Shown here piece by piece: positions 23,601 through 34,841 of a DNA stretch of 64,000 nt. The DNA comes from Amoebophrya sp. A120 (taxonomy: Eukaryota > Sar > Dinophyceae > Syndiniales > Amoebophryaceae): NCBI GenBank assembly GCA_905178155.1, contig CAJINV010000001.1, forward strand, positions 12,832,635-12,896,634. Reading direction: 5' to 3'. Position 1 is the stretch's first letter. Each line of letters opens with the position of its first letter. The position numbers were made by a program, and so were the translations under genes. The notes beneath the pieces were generated by a model, which was given only the letters and a program-made list of their open reading frames with translations, ran no database searches and was not told the origin of the DNA.

Positions 23601-23839
23601 TCTTCCGAGCTCGAGGCATGTGGTCTGCTGCCTCGGGCATGATTCCCAGCAGTGCCCGCTGCGGTTGTATTGGATTTGGAGCCCGAACCGGTGCTGGCTC
23701 CGCTGTGCCGCTTCTTGTCTTTCTCATTGGAAACCGCATCAGCGACCGTGTCGCGATTGCGCAGGTAGTCGTTGAAATTGTCATACTGCGTCACCACTCC
23801 CGTTTGGCCCTTCTTTGTCTTGCCCACGCCCGCGCCCAT
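20640..23839 (-). CDS. Four-WWE-domain protein with C-terminal J-like domain
   Basis: WWE domains bind ADP-ribose units in ubiquitin-ligase and PARP pathways; J domains recruit HSP70. Exons: 23839-23022, 22772-22529, 22333-22034, 21823-21546, then after introner C the last from about 21318 to 20640. All joints are GT-AG and phase-consistent apart from the introner. Start MGAGVGKTKKG (a possible N-myristoylation site), then a basic disordered region. WWE1: FFEWQHGHDWKQYEG...YEVNFRQMTQKNLKTG. WWE2: FQWLEGGDKWKDFDW...YDIDYLEWTQTNIRTKKVRKIR, split by an intron. WWE3: FQFYEDSNGKWLNY...IPVRRVN, divergent. WWE4: FEWYDPETDQWHVY...YEVNFEMLKQKNLQT. The C-terminus has QLQYHPDKNPEKMDK, with the HPD motif, then VFQFLMQHKEWFL, at the extreme end of the protein. 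I infer an ADP-ribose-sensing adaptor for HSP70; the partners are unknown. Confidence 0.8.
21319..21540 (-). mobile_element. Introner C (222 bp) in the WWE/J gene
   Basis: The plus strand begins TATGACAGTGCACAACT and ends in the inverted match; sub-terminal CCCCCTCCCCCTCA also repeats inverted. Flanked by CCCGC at 21314-21318 and 21541-21545. Removal with one copy gives GAG-CGG-GCG-GAG, in frame. This is one of two elements here that could also be spliced GT-AG (GTATGA...CATAG), which would leave one extra Arg codon. Same family as N and close to I. Confidence 0.9.
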
Positions 23840-24365
23840 CGCATTGCATCTTCTGTTTGCTCCTGCGCTTGTAGTATCCTTCAAAAAGCAAAAGCTGCAG
23901 GAAATTCGAACACAACATACTTGTTTCTGCCTTCTTGTTAAACATCAGGATCTTCCGAGTCGGCAGCTGGCAATCTGCAGGTCGTGATCGATGATGAAAA
24001 GAGCTGACGTCTCTATGTTATTTCAACAAGCGATACTAGCTCACTAGAAATCGCAGAGTGCTGTCGTGGCGGTGCAGCGGCGCGCGAAAAAAATTCAACG
24101 TGACCACGATGCTGGCACTGAAGATGCAGCGAAGACAACGGGCGACGCGCACACAGATCGATCTGTGCATGACGCGGAGAGAAATTCTCTCCAGCTGCAG
24201 ACGCGGTCGCGCTCCAAGAAGATCAGGATCAGCTGTAATGAATTAATCCCTTTTGCTTACGCTCCGTCGAGGAAAAAAATGCTGACACACAGGACAGCAA
24301 GAACCTAGTTAAGTAGGTCAGTATGACCAGCAGAGCACGGGGCGTCGCCCATAGCTGCAGCAACT
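23840..24365. other. Intergenic spacer
   Basis: Nothing recognisable; between the WWE gene's 5' end and the two-TM gene's 3' end. Confidence 0.3.
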
Positions 24366-25760
24366 TCAGGAAGACACAAATCCCGAAAGTTCAGCGGGAA
24401 CAATTGTGCCTACGGGAGTCGTAAATGTACGTCTTCTCTTTTGTTGCAACACTTGCAAACGCGACCGTATACTCGCGGCACAGCCAACAAGGTCTGCTGC
24501 GTTTATCGGGGGACTGAAAGGAACGATAGTTGTGTGCTCGCTTCTACGTCGCGCGAGCTTTTTTGTAGATTCTTTCACCACACCACGACTGCGCGAAGCA
24601 TCACGTTCGCGAGCTAGATAATTCAGCTTCTTGTTGTCTGCACCGCTGGCCCTACCACCTCCGCCTTCAGCTTCCAGACGGTCTCGTCCCGCCTCTTGAT
24701 TGTCTCGTGTTCTGATGGCCAGGAATGGTTCTACGTGAAAAAGCGTCATTCCTTCTGCAATGAGTACGTCCTCCGGGGTATAAATCGTCGAGGAGCGGTC
24801 TTTGACGCAAATTCGAAACAGCCGGGATCCGATCCACCTTCGCGCCCGGACCCTTGCTAGCGGTAACAACTCATCTTCACCGTCTTGATGTAGTATGACA
24901 TTTTCATCGCTGCCACCATTTTTCTGCTGTTGACCCTCGTGCTTGTCATCTTGCGGAGCAGAACTTGGCCGCAACAAGAGTTCGACCACTAGCTCCTCCT
25001 TCCTCTGAACAAACAACCCGCGGACCAGTGACACGGCGAAGAGGAAAACGAATACCAGAAGTCCAAATGCGGAAAGTAAAACGACAAGCTTTATCGCGAT
25101 TCGGCTTGTTCTTCTCCACGGCGTTGAATGTCGTGTTGTGGTATCCAGGTGGTCCTCACCCTCAGGTGGGGGTCGCTGTTCTGCCACAATATCTTCTGTT
25201 GCTTGTACAACTTCTGGGACATCATGGTCATCTTGAGCAGCGAGCGAAATCTGATCTACTTTATCATCAGCAGTCACGGGGCTGCGGATCGGCGAAGTCC
25301 ATATCTCCTGCACCCTCGTTGCTACATTCGCTGCAACCTCGTCTGCGTGGGCACATAGTACATCGGCGGGGGCGAAGCTGCACCAGGTTTCAGCATCAAG
25401 ATCGACACCAAAAGAATTCCGCATCATGTTGTTCATGTTCTGGTAATTTATGGCAGGCAATAAATAGACTACTTGCTCCTGCGTGATGGTTTTATCCACC
25501 TGCTGCAATGCAACTGTCGTTTGCATCGGCACAAATGCGGCCACTAGGACGGCGACACCGGCAACGGCAAGGGGCACGAAGATGAAAAACCAAGCAGCGC
25601 AGCATGCTTGCGAAGTGGCAGAACAGGACCCCCACTGTCGTTCAAAAACTAGAGCATTTCCTCCATTCTCGTTCATCTTCGCAAGTGGCCGTGCCTCGGT
25701 AATTGCTGCCCGAAGACGCCGCGCTCGGTTTGAGCAACCGCACCACGAAGGAGCAGCCAT
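24366..25760 (-). CDS. Two-TM membrane protein of unknown function
   Basis: A single-exon frame of 464 codons from ATG at 25760. The N-terminal 50 residues are Arg/Ala-rich. Two membrane segments are clear: FFIFVPLAVAGVAVLVAAF at about residues 58-76 and VVLLSAFGLLVFVFLFAVSL near residue 225. Between them lies a soluble loop with helical (YLLPAINYQNMNNMMRNSF) and acidic parts. After TM2 comes a charged cytosolic-type tail with GSRLFRICVKDRSS and a basic stretch (SRSRGVVKESTKKLARRR). No domain recognised. The hairpin layout would place the middle domain outside the cytosol or in an organelle lumen, which is inference. Confidence 0.65.
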   Translation of the reverse strand: MAAPSWCGCSNRARRLRAAITEARPLAKMNENGGNALVFERQWGSCSATSQACCAAWFFIFVPLAVAGVAVLVAAFVPMQTTVALQQVDKTITQEQVVYLLPAINYQNMNNMMRNSFGVDLDAETWCSFAPADVLCAHADEVAANVATRVQEIWTSPIRSPVTADDKVDQISLAAQDDHDVPEVVQATEDIVAEQRPPPEGEDHLDTTTRHSTPWRRTSRIAIKLVVLLSAFGLLVFVFLFAVSLVRGLFVQRKEELVVELLLRPSSAPQDDKHEGQQQKNGGSDENVILHQDGEDELLPLARVRARRWIGSRLFRICVKDRSSTIYTPEDVLIAEGMTLFHVEPFLAIRTRDNQEAGRDRLEAEGGGGRASGADNKKLNYLARERDASRSRGVVKESTKKLARRRSEHTTIVPFSPPINAADLVGCAASIRSRLQVLQQKRRRTFTTPVGTIVPAELSGFVSS

Positions 25761-26559
25761 GGATTTATTTTATCTCTGAAATGTTGCGAAAGAATACACC
25801 AAAAGAAAGTCATCGAGCGTCGTCTAGCAGGAAAACCATCGGTCACAAATACAAAGACAGGTGTAATTCTCGTCCTATTCGACAAATAGAATTGTGTACC
25901 GAAAGATTTCGCCGAATATTTTCTATTGATCGGATGATGTCCAGCAGTGTTTTCGTGTAAGTCGAGGAAAGTGAAAGGCGGACAACCAAAACAACCAACA
26001 CTTGGCAGAGCAAATTACGCGAGTCTTGGTACTACGCCTGGATATTTTGTCTGGCGTTCAGATGAAAAACCTGCTTAGGCAGGACTGATACTGTAGTGCA
26101 ACGAGATGAAGAAAATCGGGGGGAATCCTATCATGTTGAAATGCTTACAGAGCCTTGTGATTTCTTCTCCTCGACTTCTTGACAGAAAAAGTCAAACTGT
26201 AAGTGTAACTGACCAAACTCAAAATTCTAGTACATTGGCGTTTAATAGCGAGAAACTAGTCACAATCTCAGAGTCAAACCTATCATACAGAAAAGAAGCG
26301 AATGATATGAACAACGTAACGCTAAAAATCCTAATGTAGCAGACGAGTGGTAACATTTGTTGTATGGGAGAAACATCAAAGAATTACAGCAGCACGCTTA
26401 AGTCCTACAGAACTCAGCACCAATAACCTAGAGTGATGCTTTGCCCCTCTGGGGAAAACAATGGATGAGATCGATGAAATATTTGAGAAAGTCAAAGATG
26501 CTTTTGCCTTTTTCCAACAAGATGAAGTGTGGGACTCGCTCTTCAAACAAGTGGTGCTG
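25761..26559. other. Intergenic spacer
   Basis: A/T-richer stretch with no supported gene; 5' flank of the two-TM gene and 3' flank of the SGNH-like gene. Confidence 0.35.
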
Positions 26560-28439
26560 CTACGCCGCGGCCTCAGCTGTTGTAATAGCAGCATCTCCTC
26601 CTTCCAAGCTTCCTTCTGCGGCTGCAGCTGCATCTTCTCCTGTATTCTTCGGTTGTTCATCTTCGCCTGGAACCGCAGCACCATCACCCGTTTGAATATT
26701 TCCACTGTCCTCGTCCTGTCCATCGCCAGGCACTTCTGGCTTGTTTGATATTTCTCCGTCAGCGGCCACCTCGACCTCCACTGGGGCCGACTCGGACTCC
26801 CCCGCGGCGCCGCCCGTAGCTGCCTGATCGGCCGGAGGTTCATCTTGGGTGTTTATTTTACTAGCCGCGTTTGTTGATGTAGTTGCATCCCCCGTCGTAG
26901 CACCAGAACTCTTAGTTTCCACCACTGGCCCTCCCTGGACCAGAAACTCGTGCAGCACGTCCGGGTACAAGACGTCGTTGACGGGGTCGCCGGGACTGGT
27001 CTTCAGGTTGTTTAGGATGACGGACAAGGCGTGCGCGTGCTCCGCTTTGGTCAACATGGACGCGGGTTGCAGGAAGTGGCCCCCGGACACGGTTTTGCCC
27101 TCGAAGCACTGCAGCACTCGCACCTGCGGATTCATGCGCTGGATGTGCGTGAGCCGCTCCAACACCAGGTGCCGGCGTTTGATCATGTCCGGAAATTGTT
27201 TCAGCGTTGGGGTGATCGGAATGGCCATAAACACCACCTTGCGCGCCGGCAGCGACTCGTGCTTCCGCGGCACCTTCAGTGCCTGCTCCCCGAGGATTTT
27301 CGTCGCGACAAAAACGTCCTTCGCCGACACACCCTCGGTCAGGTCCAGGTGTCCCGCCGAAATCACCACGCAGTCTGGGTCCAGGTTGTGCACCAAGGTC
27401 AGAATCCCGGGCTTGCACTTGCCCGTCACGTCGCGCTGGTAGTGCTCGAACACGCTGGCCGCCAGGTCCTGGCCGGACAGGAGAAAGTTCGATTCGTCGT
27501 AAATCTCGATGAATTCCGCGGTGGACGGGGGCAGCGGTTTGGGCTGCTGCTTCAGTACCTCGTCTGGCGTGGTCGTAGAAGTCGCTGCCAGGGAACCGCT
27601 GTTGGCCGCTGTCAAAGCCCGTTGCCGCTCTACCCGCGTGCGCTCGTTCACGCAGCGCCAGTTGCCGTCCTTGTCCTGAGCCACCTGGTGCGTATACTGG
27701 ATCTCGTTGAACTTGGTCAGCGACACGCGCTGGCCCCGCTGCTCCGAGATCCGGGGCGTGAACATGTCGCCGAAAAACACGATGGACTTCACGGGTTCGC
27801 GGTCAAACGACGGCACGATCGGCATCAGCCGCGGCAGGTCGTTCTCGATTTCCGCCCGCAAAGGCGTATTTTCGCATCCAAAGTCGGGAAGTCCGCGCTT
27901 CTTCATCTCGCGTCGCCGCAGCCAGCACTCCTCGCACAGCCCGTCTGAAGTGTCAAGTTTTGGAGAAGCGTATAAGTAGATGTTGTAGTAGGGGGAGGAA
28001 ACAAAGCAGTCAGTAGGTCTGCGAAAAAGACACTTCTATTGACTCAAAAACGTCGCTGCAAATGTGAAAGAAATCAGAAAAACTTTAACTTGAGGAGGAG
28101 AACAGAAATGAAGCGCAGCAAAAAAATCATTTAATGTTGAGTTGTACGCAATCCCCATTCTCCCATCGGGTCGCCTCTTCTGAGCATGTCGGGGAACGCC
28201 GAGAATCGGTTGCACATGCCCGCCTGGAACAGGGCGCAGACCTGGTACCCGGGACCCGGGTGCGGTCGCTCATCCTTCGTTTCGGCGTTGACCTTGTAGT
28301 CCGCGGTTTGGAATTCTGGTCCGTGAATCTCATACTCCTTCAGCAACGTCGGGGGAACGTTTGGCGTGGGCTTCAAGGCGGAATAGCCCTCCTTGGAGTA
28401 CCACACCGGCTCGGGTTGATTCGCCACGTGGCAAAGCAT
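26560..28439 (-). CDS. SGNH/GDSL-hydrolase-like protein, likely inactive, with Cys-rich N-terminus
   Basis: Two exons, 28439-28148 and 27944-26560, joined by a GTACAA...TTCAG intron that keeps frame (GEWGL-HGLCEECW). The N-terminal 120 residues have paired Cys (VCALFQAGMCNRF and GLCEECWLRRR) that could bind zinc. A domain with the spacing of an SGNH hydrolase follows: SIVFFGDMFTPRIS at the block I position, DCVVISAGHLDLTEG at block III, and KVVFMAIPITPT next. Block I normally reads GDS with Ser as nucleophile; here it is GDM, so catalysis by the usual route looks lost. The last 110 residues are acidic, Ala/Gly/Glu-rich and probably disordered. A binding role is more likely than hydrolysis; the family call rests on pattern only. 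Confidence 0.55.
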
Positions 28440-29296
28440 CTTGTTATGTTTGTTGGCTACTGCAGCACTGCCAGGTTCGAAAGAGCGCTTTTTTCTCCCT
28501 TTGTGAAGATAGAGATAGACTGTGCCACTGAAGATGATCGACGACGATCGGAAAAAATATGAAAACTGATGATACTTAGATGATGTAAAGGGTCGTGGTG
28601 CAAAAAAGGGACCGTGTGTAGTGCGTATTCTTTCCCAATCAACTTTGTGCCCTGGAGATGAGGTCTTTTTCAGAAGAAAAAATGCGATGAAGTGTCTTTT
28701 TGATTTTCTTGTTTGCAGCTTTTTTTCTGAATCGTAGTCGTACAGAAGTGGTATAAGCAATCGCACTTGCGCGAAAGCCGCCGAGAAGGAGCGCTGGACT
28801 CATCTTTTGAAGAAAAAAAATGAACAGGTTCTTGTTCGTGAACGACAACAGGCGGTTTCACGTGCTCAATGTTGAACGACATTGATTTTTTACCACTCAG
28901 GACGAGAACAAAGAAATGGTAACAAGCACGGACGAAATCAACTGGACGAAAAATGAGAAAACGAAAGAACTGTTGCTCGCACATTACGATTTTTGATGGG
29001 GACGACAAGAAACCACGAAAATTTCGTGATTCGAGCGTGGTACCTACGAGGATCATACGGACTTTTCTACTTTTACGACGTCAATAGGATTTGGGTTTGT
29101 TAACTGAACACTACAAGAACGGAAAAAGAGATGTCGGTCAGAAATTTTGGTTTTCTGTTTCTCGCGGAAAATGCTCGAAATTAAATGCAGCACGTTTTTT
29201 CGTTCTGATCTTCTTGTTGTTTCTTTGGTCGAGGTAGTCTCGTCCTTTTGAGGTAGCTGCAACGTAATTGATCGTGCTCTGTAATCAGGCGCAGGT
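28440..29296. other. Intergenic spacer
   Basis: No gene supported; the minus-strand frames at 28670-29056 and 29053-29319 are low-complexity. Confidence 0.35.
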
Positions 29297-30620
29297 TCAC
29301 CGACCCCGTCGCTTTCCACCTCCCTTTTGTTTTCCTTTACCCCCTCCAGCGGCTTTCTTTTTGCTTCCGCTCATCGCACCTGCTTCTTTGCGCACTTGGT
29401 GCATGTCGGAAAGCTTCTGTTTGGCATTGCGGAAGGTCGCGAGCCTTTCCCCGGAGGCGGAGAAGGAGTCTACTTCTTTCAGCAAGTCTCGAAGACCCAC
29501 AGCTCCATCCGAGCCGCCGCCCTGCTGCCGCAGCTGCTTCAGCCGCTTGGCATCCTTCTTGTCCTGCTTCGTCTGGCGAAGGCGCGTCAAGTTGTCTTCC
29601 TCGTAGGCCTGTCGCTCCCTTTGCTTGCGCATCAACTTCTCCACCTCGTCCGTGCGCCCACTACGTTCGCTACCACCAACCTGCGATGGAGTTTTTTAAT
29701 TGATGAATCAGCTGCTTGACCGACAGAACTCTCTATTGCCTTGCAAATGCTATAGACATAGGCGTCGTGACACAGGTTTCATTCATAAACACCACCACGA
29801 CATCTTATTCACACTTCTGCATTGTCTAATCGTAAAAGTATGATGTTATTTTTTGAAGTACCTCAACAGCCGTTGCATCTATTTCGCCCTCCATCGCCAC
29901 CTCCTTGAGTGCCTTGAAAATGTTTGTGTTTTGCAGCCTGCGCTGCTCGCGCTCCAGTTGCTTCTCTGCCTTGTTTACGCTCTTGTCATACCCGGTGTAC
30001 TCCATCGAAGTGATCTTCGGCGGCCGGTAGATTTTGTCCTCGCCAGATTGTTCAGACTTTCCGTTTTTGAGCTGCTGACCTCCTGCTTCTGGCTCGTCTT
30101 CCATGGCGTTCTTGAATTCGTCGTCTTCGTTTTCCCCAGCGATCAAGCTGCCCTTGGCGAGCCGCAAGCTGGGTCTTGCGCCGGAAGATTGCAGTTTCCC
30201 CTCCTCCGTGTCGAGAAGTTTCTGGATGGAATACTGCAGCTTTTGGTCCAGTCCCTTCACACGACTGAACGCCAACCGGATGCGGTACAGCTGCTCAAAG
30301 CGCTTACTTGCCGCACTGCTGGACGACGGGTCCTCCTGTAAATTTGTCGCTTCCGGTTCCCCTTCCTCGCTCAACTCGCTCGTTTGCTGGTCTTGTTCCC
30401 CGCTTGTTCCACAACCTTTTGTCTGGTGCAGGAGATAGTCCACTAATTCGAGCAGGTAGCTGAGCATCAGCTGCGCTTTGGCGTCCAAAAAAGGCATCCG
30501 CCCGGTCGTGCCGGCTTTCGGCGCGGCATTTTGCAGATCCGCCACGGCCGCGAGCACCGCGCTGAGATCCTTATTCACAGCACTTGCTCCGCCCGAAGAT
30601 GAGGAGGCGGAAGATGCCAT
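29297..30620 (-). CDS. Neuroguidin/LCP5-like Sas10-family protein
   Basis: Proteins of this family join the U3 snoRNP and help process 18S rRNA in the nucleolus. Two exons, 30620-29862 and 29680-29297, joined by a GTACTT...CGCAG intron in frame (ATAVE-VGGSE). Seen: an N-terminal helical region with the Sas10/C1D arrangement (LDAKAQLMLSYLLELVDYLL), a second block (YRIRLAFSRVKGLDQKLQY), then the family's YRPP box in KIYRPPKITSMEYTGYDKS, a helix (EREQRRLQNTNIFKALKE), and a Lys/Arg-rich C-terminus ending KGKQKGGGKRRGR. About 380 residues, near the family's usual size. The ATG at 30620 precedes an Ala/Ser-rich leader; an upstream in-frame start is possible. Confidence 0.75.
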
Positions 30621-31363
30621 TTTTTTCGCTAGGAGAGAGTCGCTAAGACTGTACGATTGGGGATTGGTCGAAATCACCGAGGAGAAAGTAGTATCGAAGC
30701 TCGGAGTATTTGTTCGGACATTAGCATTACAACACGAAAGAGACGGTAATGAGATGACGGGGCAGTTATCGTTCTTAGCAACGCCTCGTGTTTCTTATGT
30801 TTAGTTCTTTGCGGTCCTTTTAGTGAAAAAATTTCCGTTGAAGTATGAAACTACCATGACCAAGTTGGACTCTTCTAGTCTATCGATCGGAGGAACTGCA
30901 TCATCCGTGTTTTTTTCTTTAGCTGCTGTACAGATCGTAGATTTTATTTGGTGAAAGAACTTCATTTTGATAAAATGGTGCAAAACACTAACACTGGATC
31001 GCGTGAAGAGCTTTTCGATTTTTCTATGTGCTCTGCTGGGGATCGCGCAATATTAAGGAACGAATGTCACGTGCACCTAGACATACAGTGCAGAACCACA
31101 GACGATCTATTTTCATCATCTTGGAAGTACAGATCTGCTTTGTTTTTACAGTCGATGATCTAGTTGCCTCTTCTCCACCACCTCCAGCGTTGGCAATGAA
31201 TCGCCATGATTCATCGTTCACGACCACTGATGTGTCGCGCAAGCAAAAACCTGGAGAATTACTTATGACGATTTTCCTTGACAGACACGGGACAATACTA
31301 CCCGTTGCGCGCTTTCATCTACGGACAGAGAGTGTTCATTACATCTTTTAAGTTGTCTATCCG
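30621..31363. other. Intergenic spacer
   Basis: No gene supported on either strand. Confidence 0.35.
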
Positions 31364-32320
31364 CTACAGAAATTCCGCTAAATTGGTGGGAGTTTGGTTC
31401 AAGTCGCAGCTGCAGGCGCCGGGGGCGCTTTCGTTGTCTTCGTATGCGCCGACGCAACGTTCCTTTCCGTTGACGTTGCAGCAGAACTCTTCCTGCAAAA
31501 TCGTATCTTGCCCTCCCGTGCACTCCCAACTGTGAAACGGACGGCCAGACGCAGGAGGTGGGGCGGCAGTTGTACTAGAGCTGCTGGCAGCGTCTTTTGC
31601 GTCTTTGGAAACAGCAACATTCTTGATGGGCTGGGTGCCAGCCGGGCAGAATTCTAGACGTTCCTCGCCGAGATCTTTGCGGAGAATCATGGCCCCTTGC
31701 TCGCCACGACACGCCTCTTCACTGGCCGGCATCGGTTTGAAGAAGCTCGAGGTGTTCGCCTGACATCCGCGACTGAAAAACCAGCGGCCCCAGCTGGACT
31801 GGTCTCTCGCTGCCTCGGGCGTGCAGGTGGTACCAGAGGTATACCGCAGCGTCCCCTCCCGTGTGTATTCCGCTGAGGTGTCCGCGCACATTGTGGCTTG
31901 CTTCTTCTTCTGCTTTTTCGCTGCCGCGTGCTCCTCAAAAGAATCGTGACTGGACTCCCCGTTGGGCATCAAGAGTTTCGGCTGTCGGCAACACTGCAGC
32001 TTCTTCCGCCGCTGGTGGAACGAATCCGGGTCGCATTTCAGATGCGCCTGCACGTCGCTCGGCCCGGATGGCTCGTAACACACACCGTAACTCACCTTGG
32101 CGGCGCCGCCCAAGACATCGCGCGTGCTTTTCACGATGGTGCCGCCGGGGGCGCACAAATCCGGCGCGGGGGCCTCCGCTGGCAGAAAGCTGGTTGATGA
32201 TGATGTGGAGTGATGAAAGGCCGCCGGTCGTGGCCATGTGACGTCGGGGTGGTAAAGGTTCATCATCTGCAAAGCAGGACAATGTGCCGATGATGTTGAG
32301 CGAATCAGAATTTGCGCCAT
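31364..32320 (-). CDS. Cys-rich protein, probably extracellular or surface, family unknown
   Basis: An open frame of 318 codons. More than a dozen Cys are spread as short motifs (YGVCYEP, LQCCRQP, EEFCCNVNGKERC, GACSCDL), a pattern typical of disulfide-bonded extracellular proteins, but no signal peptide is visible at the ATG at 32320. CTGCTTTGCAG at about 32266-32276 (coding strand) could be a 3' splice site, so an upstream exon with the signal may exist and the true first exon may be missing here. No domain recognised. A Lys-rich block (AAAKKQKKKQA) lies mid-protein. Confidence 0.5.
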   Translation of the reverse strand: MAQILIRSTSSAHCPALQMMNLYHPDVTWPRPAAFHHSTSSSTSFLPAEAPAPDLCAPGGTIVKSTRDVLGGAAKVSYGVCYEPSGPSDVQAHLKCDPDSFHQRRKKLQCCRQPKLLMPNGESSHDSFEEHAAAKKQKKKQATMCADTSAEYTREGTLRYTSGTTCTPEAARDQSSWGRWFFSRGCQANTSSFFKPMPASEEACRGEQGAMILRKDLGEERLEFCPAGTQPIKNVAVSKDAKDAASSSSTTAAPPPASGRPFHSWECTGGQDTILQEEFCCNVNGKERCVGAYEDNESAPGACSCDLNQTPTNLAEFL

Positions 32321-33057
32321 GGCGTTCTATTTTCATCTGAGAAATTAAGTGGAATTTCAAGGGATAACAGAGAAAATTTATTGGCTGTCCACAACTAAAA
32401 TGACTTTCGTCTGAGAAAAATTGGTTACCGCACTCGCATTGCAAGCTGCGAACTCATGTCTGACAGAACAAGCGACTTCGACTTCGATAGCGATCGTGAC
32501 ACGACTTGTGTGCTTAGGCGACGCGGTCAACGATTACGATTTTTACGATGAGTCGGGCGACGCAGAAGACGGCAACGAACTACTTTCGAGAACAGTGAAT
32601 TACTTACGCGCAGCTCGAGCTAGCAAAAGGAACAGGGTACACGAACAATCAAGTATACATTCGCCGCCGCGAAGAAACCGACGTCTAGATTGGGTTTCTG
32701 TCTTTTATTTCCAGTTTGCGTTTGAACTTCTTTCGTCGAATTGATCATACCGTCCAGCTGCGTCGTTCAGTTGTCGAATTGAATGAAAGACTGAGATGCG
32801 TTAGAGGTCTTGAGTTTCATTTTCTCTCGTCGTGTCGATGTTGAAAATTAAGTAGAAAATATCTTCACAGGTCGGTTAATATAATTTCCGAAGCAAAACA
32901 TGAATGAATGTGCTTGAAGTCGTTGCGTTCAGTCGCCGTACATTCTTCTTGCGGTCTGGGGAAGAGAGACTCGCATGCACCCGTGAACAACTGGAGTATT
33001 GGCATTACTCCGTCGGCGTCCGGGTATTAAATCCACTTTCGTCGAAGTTGGATCGTG
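32321..33057. other. Intergenic spacer
   Basis: No gene supported. It could hold an upstream exon of the Cys-rich gene, but I see no signal peptide with a matching donor. Confidence 0.3.
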
Positions 33058-34841
33058 CTATGAGGACGAGTCGAGGCCTCCCGCCCGCTGCGCGCCCGGC
33101 TGTGGTTCCTCTTTATTCTCGTTTTTTTCCTTCTTTTTCTTTTCCAGGTCCTCCAGGAACGTTTTTTTCCCCGAGGCAACTCGCAAGCTACTGCGGACGT
33201 GACCGGCGACCTTTTGAGGAATGAAAGCACTAAGTTAGATCCGTCTAGTATTCTGACACCTCCTCCAGGGATGCCGCTGCAAACGGGTTCATTCAGTGCT
33301 TCGTCAAATCGTAATAATTGTGATGATTCAGATTCAATTTCAACATCAAAGAAAAAGCTAGTAGGAGTGTGAAGAAGTAGATGCATGATGTCCATGACCA
33401 CAAAGATTCACTTTATCTTTTTCATATGATATTACCTTAAAGCCGAAGATCCTCGGGATGTAATTTCTGGGTTCTGTTGTCGGTTTGAGGTTTGGGTAGG
33501 TGAGGAAAAACAAGTGCGGGAAGGAGGTTCCGAAAAATGCGCCGTCGATTACCTTCGAGGGAAGTTTGGGTTAATGCACGAGGAGCAAGTTGCAGCCATG
33601 CTCCTAAATACCTACACTTCGCCAGCAGGCGCCGTCCTGGCATCCCTACTAGTAGCCAACAAAAGAACGAACCTAACTCGTTCAAGAACAGCAGACTATC
33701 TTATTAAGTAAGTACCTCCAACTTGCTGCTCTTTGGGTGAAAAATCTCCTTGCAGCGGGGGCAGTATACTTTCGCGCCGGTGGCACCGACAACGTCTGTT
33801 ATTCCCACGGGAAGCACTGCCTGGTTTTGCGCGTGACAGTCCAGGAGCGGACAGGAGCCGTACACGTAAGTGTTGTACTTCTCCATCATTGCTGCGAGAC
33901 CTCGCGCGGTGAGGATCCACCTGGAAATGGGAAAAAAGCAGAGAGTTTTCAGTGGCTCTCACAAAGCCACACTTCTCGGATTGGAAACTCAATCTGTCCA
34001 TAGAAACAAGAAGGTATTACATTGCAATACCTGGCGTGTATGAGGCCATACAAGCACTGCGCGCCCTGTTCCACCATACTTCTGTCGTCTTCGGTAATTT
34101 GCATGTCGCCGTCGTCATAGTCGAGGATCATGTTCAGACTTTCTCGGTACACGTCCACATTGTAATACTCCTGCAAATCCTTGTTGAGATACCTGGGGTT
34201 AGAGGAAGAAAAAAATGAACCCGCTTTTGGTTTCGCAGAATTGACGTCCAGCTAATTACTACTCCCGAGGTGGTCACCAGCTTTTGTGGCGAGAAATAGG
34301 CCCGCGAAAGAGCAGCGGGCAGGAGCAGAAATTCAATACATCTTTCTACATCTATCATTCGAAAAAAAAAGTACTTAAAACCAAAGAAAGTGTTTTTTGT
34401 ACGTGAGGTTAAAGTCGTCTTGGACGTATTCATCTTCGACCTCCACGAAGAACTCGTTTCCCTTCAGGTGACAAAACCACTCTATCCAGGTCACCTGTAG
34501 AGTCAAGATGATGAGAAGATAGGTCTATATCAATCATCGCCTCGCAGTTCGGGCGGAAAATCATTGCATCAAGTGTCGTACTTTATCCTTATTGAAGTAG
34601 CGAACTTCGGCACGGCAAGTGATGCTATATCGATGACAGAGACAGACCACATTCATCTTATTGACAGCAGCAGCACCAGAAAAGGAGAAAACAAGAGCAG
34701 CGTGAACTACAGCAGCAACAGGTGGAACTACAACATCAAAGTTGCAATCTTTCTTAAAAATCGTACCTCATCCCCCATGTCGCTGTTGCTCCCGTTTGAG
34801 AACTCATCGGTGCTCTCGGAAGGTCCCTCTTGGAACTGCAT
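33058..34841 (-). CDS. CSNK2B: Casein kinase II regulatory subunit (CK2 beta)
   Basis: Regulatory subunit of protein kinase CK2; it dimerises through a zinc finger and docks the catalytic subunit. Six exons: 34841-34767, 34494-34403, 34192-34031, 33920-33716, 33552-33436 and 33210-33058, summing to 268 codons including the stop, all joints GT-AG and phase-consistent. Seen: an acidic N-terminus; [17 protein letters not shown] and [28 protein letters not shown]; zinc ligands CPLLDC and, 30-odd residues later, CPRC in [15 protein letters not shown]; then [19 protein letters not shown] and RIFGFK. The Lys/Glu-rich C-terminal tail is lineage-specific. Donors include GTACGA, GTACAA, GTATTG, GTACTT and GTAATA. 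The most certain gene in the window. Confidence 0.95.

Noticed and set aside
23084-23941. Long plus-strand open frame (285 codons) opposite the WWE gene
   Set aside because: It is antisense to a well-supported exon with domain content and has no domain of its own. The same holds for plus-strand frames at 27031-27948, 40269-41117, 2477-3220 and 13575-14210.
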